Shown: positions 1 to 6,111, counted from the stretch's first letter. The stretch is 7,125 bases of DNA from an uncultured Hyphomicrobiales bacterium (GCA_903891395.1 CAITEM010000084.1:1-7125), one strand, 5' to 3'. The notes: a model not told the origin generated them from the sequence alone. Numbers and translations: made by a program.

Positions 1-407
1 CCGACGTCGCGATGGTCGGCTCGTTGCTCGCAGGCACCGACGAGACGCCGGGCGAGGTGTTTCTGTATCAGGGCCGGTCGTACAAGAGCTATCGCGGCAT
101 GGGCTCGGTCGGCGCGATGGCGCGCGGCTCGGCTGATCGCTATTTTCAGCAGGACATCAAGGACGCGCTCAAGCTTGTGCCGGAAGGCGTCGAAGGCCAA
201 GTCGGCTATAAAGGCCCGGTCGGCAACGTGCTGCACCAACTCGCCGGCGGCCTGCGCGCCGCGATGGGTTACGTCGGCGCGGCGACGCTCAGCGACTTCC
301 ACAACAAGGCCGAGTTCGTGCGCATCTCCGGCGCGGGGCTGCGCGAGAGCCACGTCCATGACGTGGTGATCACGCGCGAAAGCCCGAATTATCCGAGCCG
401 GGTGTAG
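1..407 (+). CDS. guaB: IMP dehydrogenase, C-terminal part (5' end outside window)
   Basis: This is the last 135 or so codons of inosine-5'-monophosphate dehydrogenase, the cytoplasmic NAD-dependent enzyme that converts IMP to XMP, the first committed step to GMP. The readable frame begins at base 3 and ends with TAG at 405-407. Visible landmarks are GSLLAGTDE at the edge, the flap segment SYRGMGSVGAM, the Arg-Tyr pair in SADRYFQ that is part of the catalytic flap in this family, and the PEGVEG loop that contacts IMP. The protein ends with a typical ESPNYPSRV tail. The catalytic cysteine loop and CBS domains lie upstream of the window. The gene converges on a leftward operon and is separated from it by a palindromic repeat. 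guaA, which acts next in the pathway, lies about 5.8 kb downstream on the same strand. Identification is firm; only the 5' truncation limits it. Confidence 0.97.
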   Translation, partial: DVAMVGSLLAGTDETPGEVFLYQGRSYKSYRGMGSVGAMARGSADRYFQQDIKDALKLVPEGVEGQVGYKGPVGNVLHQLAGGLRAAMGYVGAATLSDFHNKAEFVRISGAGLRESHVHDVVITRESPNYPSRV

Positions 408-417
408 TGTTTTCTTT

Positions 418-557
418 CCCTCCCCGACCGGGGAGGGTGGCGCCGCAGGCGCCGGGTGGGGATTACTCCGCCATTCGAAAGGTCTCTGCCTGCATTGACG
501 ATTTCCCCACCCGGCCGCGCGCTTGCGCGCGCGTCCTCCCTCCCCTGGCGGGGAGGG
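418..557. repeat. Composite GC-rich palindromic intergenic repeat
   Basis: A 140-bp element with nested symmetry fills most of the gap between two convergent genes. Its outer modules are near copies of one hairpin: an 8-bp stem at 418-425/430-437 with loop GACC, and the same stem at 538-545/550-557 with loop TGGC. Inside lie GGCGCC-GCA-GGCGCC (439-453), GGGTGGGGA (454-462) matched by TCCCCACCC (504-512), and an alternating GC hairpin (516-533). The whole element can therefore fold either as a long cruciform or as separate hairpins. I recognise the general style (CTCCCC...GGGGAGGG followed by GGGTGGGG) as a dispersed repeat of Hyphomicrobiales chromosomes, but copy number cannot be judged from one window. 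No T-run follows either terminal hairpin on the relevant strand, so it is not a classical intrinsic terminator, though it could still slow or end transcription from both sides. Confidence 0.8.
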
Positions 558-615
558 ATAAGCAGGGCTTGCCGGTCATGTTGCGCTGCTGGCGCTCGAC
601 ACGTCCGTTGGCAGC

Positions 616-1056
616 TTACTTCAAAGCCGCCGCAATCGCGGCAATGCCGGCGTCGGCGCATTCCTCGTCGTGAATGCTGCCGGGCGCGCCGGCGCAGCCG
701 ATGGCGCCGATGAGTTCGCCGCCGGCATGGATCGGCACGCCGCCGCCGACGATCAGTACCTCGTTGAGATAGACCAGATGCGGATCGGGTTCGCCGCTGC
801 GGTCGTCGATGGCTTTCGAGGCCTTGCTGGTTCGCGCATTCATGCTCGCCGCCGTGTAGGCCTTGCGGCGGGCGGAATCCAGGAGATGCGGCCCGGCTTC
901 ATCGCTGCGGAGCAACACCATGAGTTGCCCGTCGCGATTGGTAACCGCGACGCCGGTGCGTGGATAGCCGCGCGTGCGCGCGGCTTCGAGCGCCGCGGTG
1001 GCGGCGGTCAGCGCCAGATCGACGCCGATGGTGCGGTGAGTGAGAATATCGGCCAT
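616..1056 (-). CDS. GlcG/HbpS-family (DUF336) heme-binding-like protein
   Basis: A 146-residue protein of the GlcG/HbpS (DUF336) family. Family members are small alpha/beta proteins that form oligomers; HbpS binds haem and GlcG is encoded with glycolate oxidase, but the biochemical role of most members is unknown. The sequence shows the family order: N-terminal helix with LALTAATAALEAA, strand-rich GVAVTNRDGQLMVLLR (residues 35-50), LLDSARRKAYTAA (58-70), then VGGGVPI (103-109) and the signature GAIGCAGAP (117-125), followed by acidic HDEECADAG. The usual form of the signature is GAIGVSGA, so Cys-Ala replaces Val-Ser here. No signal peptide is visible, so it is probably cytoplasmic. The ATG at 1056 is preceded by a weak GGGTGG and lies 12 bp after the stop of the hydrolase gene, so the two are probably co-transcribed and this gene is second. 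Its substrate or ligand is not predictable. Confidence 0.88.
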   Translation of the reverse strand: MADILTHRTIGVDLALTAATAALEAARTRGYPRTGVAVTNRDGQLMVLLRSDEAGPHLLDSARRKAYTAASMNARTSKASKAIDDRSGEPDPHLVYLNEVLIVGGGVPIHAGGELIGAIGCAGAPGSIHDEECADAGIAAIAAALK

Positions 1057-1068
1057 CGTGCCACCCGC

Positions 1069-1986
1069 TTATTTCTTGTCGATGAAGGCGCTGACCAGCT
1101 TCACGGTCAGCGCAGGCTGTTCTTCCATGATCCAGTGGCCGGAATTGGTGATGACGCCGCTTTCGACGTTCGTCGCCACGGCGCGCATGATGACCGGCTG
1201 CATCTCGGCGAACGACTTGTCGCCGCCGAGTGCCAGTATTGGCATGGGCAATTTCTTCGCGGCGAGAATTTGGTTGTCCTTAGCGTCCTGCGCAAAGGCC
1301 GCGAACTGTTCGAAAGCGTAATGCATGTTGCCGGGACGGGCATAGAGCTTCGCGTAGTGACGCCGCGTAGCCTCGTCGATTGACTTCGGGTTAGCCGACA
1401 GTTCGTTGTAGAAGCGGTCGAGATAGATACGCTCGCGGCCCTTCACCAGCCGGTCAACGTCGGGACCGCGGAAATTGAAATGCCAGAGCAGCGGGCTCTT
1501 GAGGATGTCGTCCCACGGTCCGATGCCTGGGATCGGCGCGTCGATGATCGCCCACTTCGTGATGCGTTCGGGAAACTGCGCCGCGAGCGCGTAGCCGACC
1601 ATGTTGCCGATGTCGTGGGTGATGAGATCGGCTTTGTCGATCTTGAGTGCATCCATGATCTTGGCGATGCCCGCGCCCTGTGATTTCTTGTCGTAGCCGC
1701 CCTCTGGATGGGTCGAGAGGCCCATGCCGCGCAGGTCGGGAACGACGATGGTGTGCCCCTTCACGAGCGAAGCCGCCATCGGCGCCCACATGTCGCCGGT
1801 ATCGGCAAAGCCGTGCAGCATGACGATCGCCGGACCCGTGCCGCCGACGCGGACGTACATGGAGGCGCCGTCGACCATGATGCGCTCGATGCGGAAGCCG
1901 GTCGGGAATTTCTCGATCTTGGCGGCGGCGGGCCAGGCGGCTCCGAGGGCCAGAGCAGCGGCAAACAGGGCTGTCAAAATGCGCAC
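1069..1986 (-). CDS. Exported alpha/beta hydrolase with aspartate nucleophile (epoxide hydrolase/dehalogenase-like)
   Basis: A 305-residue alpha/beta-hydrolase with an N-terminal signal peptide (hydrophobic stretch to about residue 22, cleavage near PAAA-K), so it is probably periplasmic. The oxyanion-hole segment HGFADTGDMW is at 58-67, and the nucleophile elbow HDIGNMVG (124-131) places Asp125 where lipases have Ser, as in epoxide hydrolases and haloalkane dehalogenases. Asp256 in GGDKS and His284 in NSGHW complete a likely triad. The cap domain carries LLWHFNFRGP (166-175) and RPGNMHYAFEQFAAF (217-231), typical of the epoxide-hydrolase-like branch. Two family features are absent: the proline of HGxP is replaced by Ala, and the Trp that follows the nucleophile in classical dehalogenases is Ile126. 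The reaction is therefore uncertain. The start is GTG at 1986, supported by AAGGA eight bases upstream. It leads a two-gene operon with the DUF336 protein. Confidence 0.9.
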   Translation of the reverse strand: MRILTALFAAALALGAAWPAAAKIEKFPTGFRIERIMVDGASMYVRVGGTGPAIVMLHGFADTGDMWAPMAASLVKGHTIVVPDLRGMGLSTHPEGGYDKKSQGAGIAKIMDALKIDKADLITHDIGNMVGYALAAQFPERITKWAIIDAPIPGIGPWDDILKSPLLWHFNFRGPDVDRLVKGRERIYLDRFYNELSANPKSIDEATRRHYAKLYARPGNMHYAFEQFAAFAQDAKDNQILAAKKLPMPILALGGDKSFAEMQPVIMRAVATNVESGVITNSGHWIMEEQPALTVKLVSAFIDKK

Positions 1987-1993
1987 GGTGAAT

Positions 1994-1999
1994 GTCCTT
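1994..1999 (-). promoter_or_regulatory. Ribosome-binding site for the GTG-started hydrolase
   Basis: On the minus strand AAGGAC lies 8 bases before the GTG at 1986. It supports this non-ATG start, which also gives a complete signal peptide; no better start is visible upstream. Confidence 0.65.
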
Positions 2000-2255
2000 A
2001 ATCCGGGGAAAGCCGGAACAAGGTAGCAGGCGACAGGTGCGGGATGAAGCGGGGGCCCGGTTAGTACATCGGACGGGCTGGCGGGTGTCGGCTTGGACGC
2101 CGATCCGTGCTTGCCACAGCGGCCGTCCTGCCGTACCGGATGGCTGGCGGGATCGCGGTCGTTGCGCGGAGCCCCCTGAGCATCCGAGCGGGTGCAAGTC
2201 GTCCCACGCGTTCATTTCGTACGGCATCGAACGCTGCTACGTTCATATTGGTGCC

Positions 2256-2260
2256 GAGGA
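2256..2260 (+). promoter_or_regulatory. Ribosome-binding site deciding the MAPEG start
   Basis: GAGGA lies six bases before ATG 2267. The frame is open further upstream to an ATG at 2192, but that would add 25 polar, unconserved-looking residues before the first membrane segment and has no Shine-Dalgarno sequence. Confidence 0.75.
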
Positions 2261-2266
2261 AACATC

Positions 2267-2692
2267 ATGCCGATCCAATTTGTGCTGCTGCCGCTGTTCG
2301 TCCAGGTCGCGCTCACGTTTGGGCTGATGCTCTGGATGGCCTTTTCGCGCGCCGGTGCGCTCAAACGCCGCGAAACGACGCTGGCCGACACCGCGCTCGG
2401 CCAATCGAACTGGCCGCCGCGCGTTCAACAGGTCAGCAATTGCTACCAGAACCAGTTTCAGTTGCCGGTGCTGTTCTACGTGCTGACGATTCTTTCGATC
2501 ATCACGCGCCACGCCGACTTTCTGTTCGTGGTCATGGCGTGGCTCTTCGTGCTGTCGCGCTTCGTGCACGCCTTCATCCATACCGGCAGTAACTATGTCC
2601 GGCATCGCTTCAATGCCTTCGCGCTCGGCGCCGTGATCCTGTTGGCGATGTGGATCATCTTTGCGCTTCGCATTTTGTTAGGATTGCCATGA
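2267..2692 (+). CDS. MAPEG-family integral membrane protein
   Basis: A 141-residue protein of the MAPEG family (membrane-associated proteins in eicosanoid and glutathione metabolism). Four hydrophobic segments are visible at about residues 6-26, 64-82, 84-104 and 117-137, the expected four-helix bundle of the inner membrane. Family marks are QNQFQLPVLFY (61-71), close to the usual N-Q-F-E-x-P start of helix 2, and RFVHAFIHTGSNYVRHR (98-114) leading into the last helix. Eukaryotic relatives are glutathione transferases or leukotriene synthases. Bacterial members of this short type are mostly uncharacterised, and glutathione use here is only a guess. The ATG at 2267 is chosen from the GAGGA site. 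The stop TGA overlaps the ATG of the next gene, so the two are translationally coupled and share a transcript. Confidence 0.9.
   Translation: MPIQFVLLPLFVQVALTFGLMLWMAFSRAGALKRRETTLADTALGQSNWPPRVQQVSNCYQNQFQLPVLFYVLTILSIITRHADFLFVVMAWLFVLSRFVHAFIHTGSNYVRHRFNAFALGAVILLAMWIIFALRILLGLP
2680..2692 (+). promoter_or_regulatory. Ribosome-binding site and ATGA stop-start overlap
   Basis: AGGA (2680-2683) sits five bases before ATG 2689, and the ATGA at 2689-2692 holds both this start and the TGA of the MAPEG gene. This fixes the methyltransferase start at 2689 instead of the in-frame ATG at 2650, which lies inside the preceding gene, and indicates translational coupling. Confidence 0.8.
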
Positions 2693-3987
2693 CACCCGCA
2701 GCAAAGCTGGCTGCCGCGATCGAAGTTTTCGGAAATCTGGAAAGCGACCGCCGTCCGGCCAATGACGCCCTCAAGGCTTGGGGGCTGGCGCACCGTTTCG
2801 CCGGCTCCGGCGACCGTGCCGGCATTGCCGGACTGGTCTATGACGCGCTGCGCCGGCGTGCGTCGAGCGCCTGGATCATGGGCGCGGAAACGCCGCGTGC
2901 CATTCTGCTCGGCATGCTCAAACGCGAGCGCGGCCTCGACACCGACACCATCGCGAAACTCGCCGACGGCGCCGGCTACGGTCCCGCCGCGTTGACCGAC
3001 GACGAACGTGCGCGCCTCGACGCCGCCGATATGACGAGCGCACCGGCGCATGTGGCCGGCGATTATCCGGAATGGCTCGACCCGCATTTCGCCGCTGTGT
3101 TCGGGGACGACCGCGCCGAAGAGGGCGCGGCCTTGGCCTCGCGTGCGCCGCTCGACCTGCGCGTCAACACGCTGAAGGCCGACATCTTCAAGGCCGAAGC
3201 ATCGCTATCCGACCTCAAGCCCGAGGAAGGGCAATGGTCGCCTTGGGCTTTGCGCGTTCACCTTGGCGCGGATTCCAAAAATCCGGCGATCCACGCCGAG
3301 CCGGCCTTTCTCAAAGGCATGATCGAAGTCCAGGACGAAGGCTCGCAACTGGCGGCCTTGCTGGCGGGCGCAAAGCCCGGCGAGCAGGTGGTCGATCTGT
3401 GCGCCGGCGCCGGCGGCAAGACTTTGGCCCTGGCGGCGATGATGCAGAACAAGGGACAGGTCTTCGCCACGGACGACGACAAGCGCCGGCTGGCGCCGAT
3501 TCATGACCGGCTGGCACGTTCCGGGGCGCGCAACGTCCAGGTCCGCACCCCTAAGTCCATCGGCGGAGAGATCGACGATCTGGCCGGCCGTTGCGACTTG
3601 GTGGTGATCGACGCGCCGTGCACCGGCACCGGCTCTTGGCGGCGCAATCCAGACGCCAAGTGGCGCATCCGGCCGGGCGCGCTTGAGCAGCGTCAGAAGG
3701 AGCAGTCCGAGATCCTCGACCGCGCCGCGGGTCTGGTCAAAGCCGGGGGCCGTATCGCCTACATCACCTGTTCCGTGCTCGACGAGGAAAACGGTGCCCA
3801 GGTGCGCGGCTTCGTGGCGCGCCATCCCGAGTTCGCGGTGCTAAAGCCCGCCGAGGTGACCAAGGCGCTCGGCGAGCGAGCAGGCGATTTCGCCAAGGCG
3901 GCGCGGCTGTCGGCCGACGGCATCCTGATGACGCCGCGCACGACGGGCACCGACGGGTTCTTCATCAGCGTGCTGAAACGCACGTGA
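2689..3987 (+). CDS. RsmB/NOP-family RNA (cytosine-5) methyltransferase
   Basis: A 432-residue SAM-dependent methyltransferase that places a methyl group on carbon 5 of a cytosine in RNA, probably rRNA, in the cytoplasm. Length matches RsmB. The N-terminal 120 or so residues are helical and correspond to the NusB-like/RNA-binding part, though poorly conserved. The catalytic domain shows VQDEGSQL (214-221), the SAM-binding motif I DLCAGAGGKT (236-245), the acidic ATDDD (260-264), motif IV DAPCTGTG (308-315) and motif VI YITCS (358-362). Cys311 and Cys361 are the two cysteines of this enzyme class, with the motif VI cysteine expected to attack the base. The end TDGFFISVL (421-429) is the usual C-terminal strand. 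Alphaproteobacteria often carry this protein in addition to a canonical RsmB, so its exact site (C967 of 16S rRNA or another) is open and I give no symbol. It is translationally coupled to the MAPEG gene. Confidence 0.93.
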   Translation: MTPAAKLAAAIEVFGNLESDRRPANDALKAWGLAHRFAGSGDRAGIAGLVYDALRRRASSAWIMGAETPRAILLGMLKRERGLDTDTIAKLADGAGYGPAALTDDERARLDAADMTSAPAHVAGDYPEWLDPHFAAVFGDDRAEEGAALASRAPLDLRVNTLKADIFKAEASLSDLKPEEGQWSPWALRVHLGADSKNPAIHAEPAFLKGMIEVQDEGSQLAALLAGAKPGEQVVDLCAGAGGKTLALAAMMQNKGQVFATDDDKRRLAPIHDRLARSGARNVQVRTPKSIGGEIDDLAGRCDLVVIDAPCTGTGSWRRNPDAKWRIRPGALEQRQKEQSEILDRAAGLVKAGGRIAYITCSVLDEENGAQVRGFVARHPEFAVLKPAEVTKALGERAGDFAKAARLSADGILMTPRTTGTDGFFISVLKRT

Positions 3988-4023
3988 AGGCCCGTGTTAA
4001 CGGTCTAAATACGCGAAAACCTC

Positions 4024-4038
4024 GATTGCGCCGCAATC
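4024..4038. repeat. Perfect 15-bp palindrome upstream of the unknown membrane-anchored gene
   Basis: GATTGCG-C-CGCAATC is a perfect inverted repeat with 7-bp arms in the 122-bp gap between the methyltransferase stop and the next start. The one-base centre suits a dimeric DNA-binding protein better than an RNA hairpin, and no T-run follows. A perfect 7-bp match of this kind can occur by chance in a window this size, so function is a guess. Confidence 0.4.
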
Positions 4039-4109
4039 CCGGCCCAGTTTCTCCCCGATGATTTCGTGTCTGACCATGTCGGATTCTTCAGGCGGGGTTT
4101 CTTCTCAAC

Positions 4110-5183
4110 ATGCTGGTGGCTAGCCGCGATCCCTTTCACGGGTCCGATCCTGCGCACGTGCCGGGCCCCGGCACGCGGCTCGCCCGGACCATGGGCTTGC
4201 TCCAGATCGTCGGTACCGTGCTCGCCATCCCGGTCGGCATCGGCAGCGCCTACACGATGTACAAGTCGAACTTCTCGGCCGAAGCCACCTGCCAGAGCCT
4301 GCGCGCCAACATCGTCCTCATCCTCGACAAGAGTGTCGACGCCGGCGCGCGCCACATGCTGGTGCGCCGCGACGTCGAAGCCTTCGAGCATACCTGCGGC
4401 GACGTCGATCCCGACGCCGCGGCGGCGTTCAAGGCGCTGCTGGCCGTGGACAAGACCGTCGCGCACCCGGCGGCCGTTGCGGCGGTGCCAACGCAGCCGC
4501 CCGCCATTCGCAAGATCGAGATGACCGCCAAGAACGCGGATAAGAACGCCGATAAGAGCATCGACAAGCCGGTCGAGCGTAAGGCCGATCCCAAGGTTGA
4601 CGTGAAGGTTGAGCCTAAGGCCGAAGCGAAGCCGGTGATTGCGGCGGTCGCGGCGGTTCAGCGCGATCCGGCAAACTCCGACAATGCCTGGCTTGAGGCG
4701 GTGCGCGGTGCGCTGGTCAATCACACGCCCGAGGCTGCGCCCGCCGAACTTGTTTCCGCGCCGGCCGCCGACGCCAAGCACGCCGAACCCAAAGCTGTCG
4801 AGAGCAAGGTTGAGAGCAAACCTGCGGAAACGAAAGCCGCGGTTGCCGCGCCGGCGTTGCGTCCAGCCGTGCACGAGCCGTTACCGCCGTTGCAACCGTT
4901 GCCGCAGACGACCTGGAGCGCGCCCGCTTCCGAACCTGCAGCGAAACCCGCTGCTGAGGCTGTCGAGACACCCACCGTCGCGCCGGCCTTGCCGCCACCG
5001 GCCTCGATCGCGAACGTGCCTGAGCCACAGCCGCAAACTGCTCAGGCTGATGAGAGCCACCCGGTGCCGCCGGGCGCGATCCCCGAAACACGCCCTTCCG
5101 ACATGAATCAGCCGGAAGAACGGTCACGCATCGGCGCGCTGATCTCGCATACTCCGGTCTTGAACCGCGTGCTCGACAAGTAG
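4110..5183 (+). CDS. Unknown membrane-anchored Ala/Pro/Lys-rich protein
   Basis: I do not recognise a named family. The 357-residue product has a short N-terminal tail, one membrane segment at about 29-50 (GLLQIVGTVLAIPVGIGSAY), and then a compact, probably helical domain of about 60 residues containing Cys61 and Cys96, which could form a disulfide if it faces the periplasm. From about 115 on it is low complexity: a Lys/Asp/Glu stretch with KNADKNADK and alternating charged pairs (140-175), then Ala/Pro/Glu-rich sequence to about 335. The octapeptide GAL-V/I-N/S-HTP occurs twice, at 200-207 and 342-349, the second within the 20-residue C-terminal tail. No good Shine-Dalgarno sequence precedes ATG 4110, and an in-frame stop at 4071 blocks any earlier start. 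Met28 (4191), just before the membrane segment, is a serious alternative start. The final 60 bp overlap the convergent Aat-like gene. Confidence 0.8.
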   Translation: MLVASRDPFHGSDPAHVPGPGTRLARTMGLLQIVGTVLAIPVGIGSAYTMYKSNFSAEATCQSLRANIVLILDKSVDAGARHMLVRRDVEAFEHTCGDVDPDAAAAFKALLAVDKTVAHPAAVAAVPTQPPAIRKIEMTAKNADKNADKSIDKPVERKADPKVDVKVEPKAEAKPVIAAVAAVQRDPANSDNAWLEAVRGALVNHTPEAAPAELVSAPAADAKHAEPKAVESKVESKPAETKAAVAAPALRPAVHEPLPPLQPLPQTTWSAPASEPAAKPAAEAVETPTVAPALPPPASIANVPEPQPQTAQADESHPVPPGAIPETRPSDMNQPEERSRIGALISHTPVLNRVLDK

Positions 5184-6101
5184 CGGACTGGTCGGCCGCT
5201 CGCCGCGGCGCCAGCGCGAGATCGTGTCGATGTCATCCTCGACCTGCCAACGGCCGACTTTGCCGGGCGCCCGCGATGCTTCGGCGACGCGCGTGAGAAA
5301 CGCCGCGCGCGGCATGTCGTGGAAACCCATCGCCTGCCACAGCGGACCCATCAGCTTGCCGTCGTTGAAACGGTAGCCCCATTTGGCGAGGTGCCAATTG
5401 AGCACCGTCATGCCGATGCGTGCCGCGTTCGACTCATTGGTAAACTGGGATTCCGACGTGAAGCCCATGCCGTAGCCGATGCCGTAGCCGCCGCCGGCCA
5501 ATTCGCCGCGCTCGTTCCAGACCTCGTAGCTGTGCACGTGACCGGCATCGTATGCCTGCGCATAGAGATGCATCATCTGCGGCGTGATCCAGGTCAGGTG
5601 CCAGCGGCCTTTGCGCCTTCCGGCGCAAGCGGCGATGACGCGCTCGATGTCGCGGTCGAACGTCACCGTGTAGCGGTTCTGCCGCATCGTCTTGCCGAGG
5701 TTTTTGGAGACGTGCATGTCGGCAAACAACAGCGCCGAGCGCTGCGGCGGCGACCACCATTTCAGCGGCGCGACATGGGCCAGCGGATAGAGCCCGCGGC
5801 TGTACGCCGACATGAGGGTCGGCAGCGTGAGATCGCCGTGCACCAGGCCGGCCAGCCCCGGCGGATTATCGAACGCGCGCTCCGGGTCGGGCAAAGCATA
5901 GTTCGGCGACAGCCATTCCTCGAAATAGACTTTGGCGAAGCCGGGCAGCGCGCCCAGGCGCGACGGCTTGAGCGCTCGGGCCGCGGCCAGCGTCCAGCGC
6001 TCGGCGATGTCGATCGGCCGTTCCCGGAACAGCGCATTGCGGCGGCTGGCGGCGGCGCCCTGTGCCGGGGAAAGCGCCATGTGGTCGGCGTGGTAGGCCA
6101 A
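5124..6101 (-). CDS. Divergent leucyl/phenylalanyl-tRNA-protein transferase-like (Aat-like) protein
   Basis: Aat proteins transfer Leu or Phe from aminoacyl-tRNA to N-terminal Arg or Lys of proteins, marking them for ClpS/ClpAP. Numbered from TTG 6101 (325 residues), this protein shares with E. coli Aat: SRGLYPLAHVAPLKWWSPPQ (101-120), HVSKNLGKTM, LTWITPQMMHLY, GHVHSYEVW (187-195), GGGYGIGYGMGF and SESQF (216-220, Glu217 kept), then FNDGKLMGPLW (245-255). In E. coli the last segment reads LIDCQ; here Asp247 is kept but Lys249 replaces the catalytic-site Gln188. The protein has about 60 extra N-terminal and 30 extra C-terminal residues. Activity may therefore differ or be lost. Start: ATG 6152 and ATG 6080 have no Shine-Dalgarno sequence, while TTG 6101 has AAGGGG four bases upstream. 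All three share the same frame and the choice is uncertain. It is convergent with the unknown protein and divergent from guaA. Confidence 0.85.
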   Translation of the reverse strand: MAYHADHMALSPAQGAAASRRNALFRERPIDIAERWTLAAARALKPSRLGALPGFAKVYFEEWLSPNYALPDPERAFDNPPGLAGLVHGDLTLPTLMSAYSRGLYPLAHVAPLKWWSPPQRSALLFADMHVSKNLGKTMRQNRYTVTFDRDIERVIAACAGRRKGRWHLTWITPQMMHLYAQAYDAGHVHSYEVWNERGELAGGGYGIGYGMGFTSESQFTNESNAARIGMTVLNWHLAKWGYRFNDGKLMGPLWQAMGFHDMPRAAFLTRVAEASRAPGKVGRWQVEDDIDTISRWRRGERPTSPLLVEHAVQDRSMRDQRADA

Positions 6102-6105
6102 GAGA

Positions 6106-6111
6106 CCCCTT
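6106..6111 (-). promoter_or_regulatory. Candidate ribosome-binding site for the Aat-like gene
   Basis: AAGGGG on the minus strand lies four bases before TTG 6101. It is the only reasonable Shine-Dalgarno sequence near any of the three candidate starts (6152, 6101, 6080). The short spacing and the rare start codon keep confidence low. Confidence 0.4.

Larger units (their letters stand above)
1987..2266. other. Divergent intergenic region, no gene seen
   Basis: These 280 bp separate the leftward hydrolase operon from the rightward MAPEG-methyltransferase pair, so promoters for both directions should lie here. I find the two ribosome-binding sites at its ends but no convincing -35/-10 pair, operator or riboswitch. 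Short open frames inside it lack a start with a Shine-Dalgarno sequence and have arginine/proline-rich shadow composition. Confidence 0.55.

Noticed and set aside
418..437. Intrinsic terminator for guaB
   Set aside because: The hairpin is strong but followed by GTGGCGCC, not a T-run; the T-rich stretch lies before it. Better described as part of the repeat.
389..713. Several 85-90 codon open frames over the intergenic repeat
   Set aside because: They are produced by the palindromic repeat (translations such as GRVAPQAPGG) and run into the DUF336 gene; no start signal or domain.
1107..1343. Frameshifted or broken version of the hydrolase in another frame
   Set aside because: The 305-codon frame is intact with signal peptide, nucleophile, acid and histidine in order; the second frame is only a GC-driven shadow.
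670..1383. 237-codon plus-strand open frame across the DUF336 and hydrolase genes
   Set aside because: It spans two well-supported minus-strand genes and the gap between them, and its product has no recognisable domain.
2061..2246. 61-codon minus-strand open frame in the divergent intergenic region
   Set aside because: No Shine-Dalgarno sequence and an Arg/Pro/Ala-rich product without features; likely chance.
3205..3825. 206-codon minus-strand open frame opposite the RNA methyltransferase
   Set aside because: It lies over the conserved methyltransferase motifs; antisense shadow.
4515..4580. Tandem DNA repeat in the Lys/Asp-rich part of the unknown gene
   Set aside because: Only two imperfect units (GCGGATAAGAAC/GCCGATAAGAGC) are present, consistent with amino-acid bias, and there is no array of regular period.
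4005..4874. 289-codon open frame on the minus strand opposite the unknown membrane-anchored gene
   Set aside because: Arg/Gly/His-rich composition typical of the antisense of GC-rich coding sequence, no domain, no ribosome-binding site; the plus-strand frame has a membrane segment and sensible composition.
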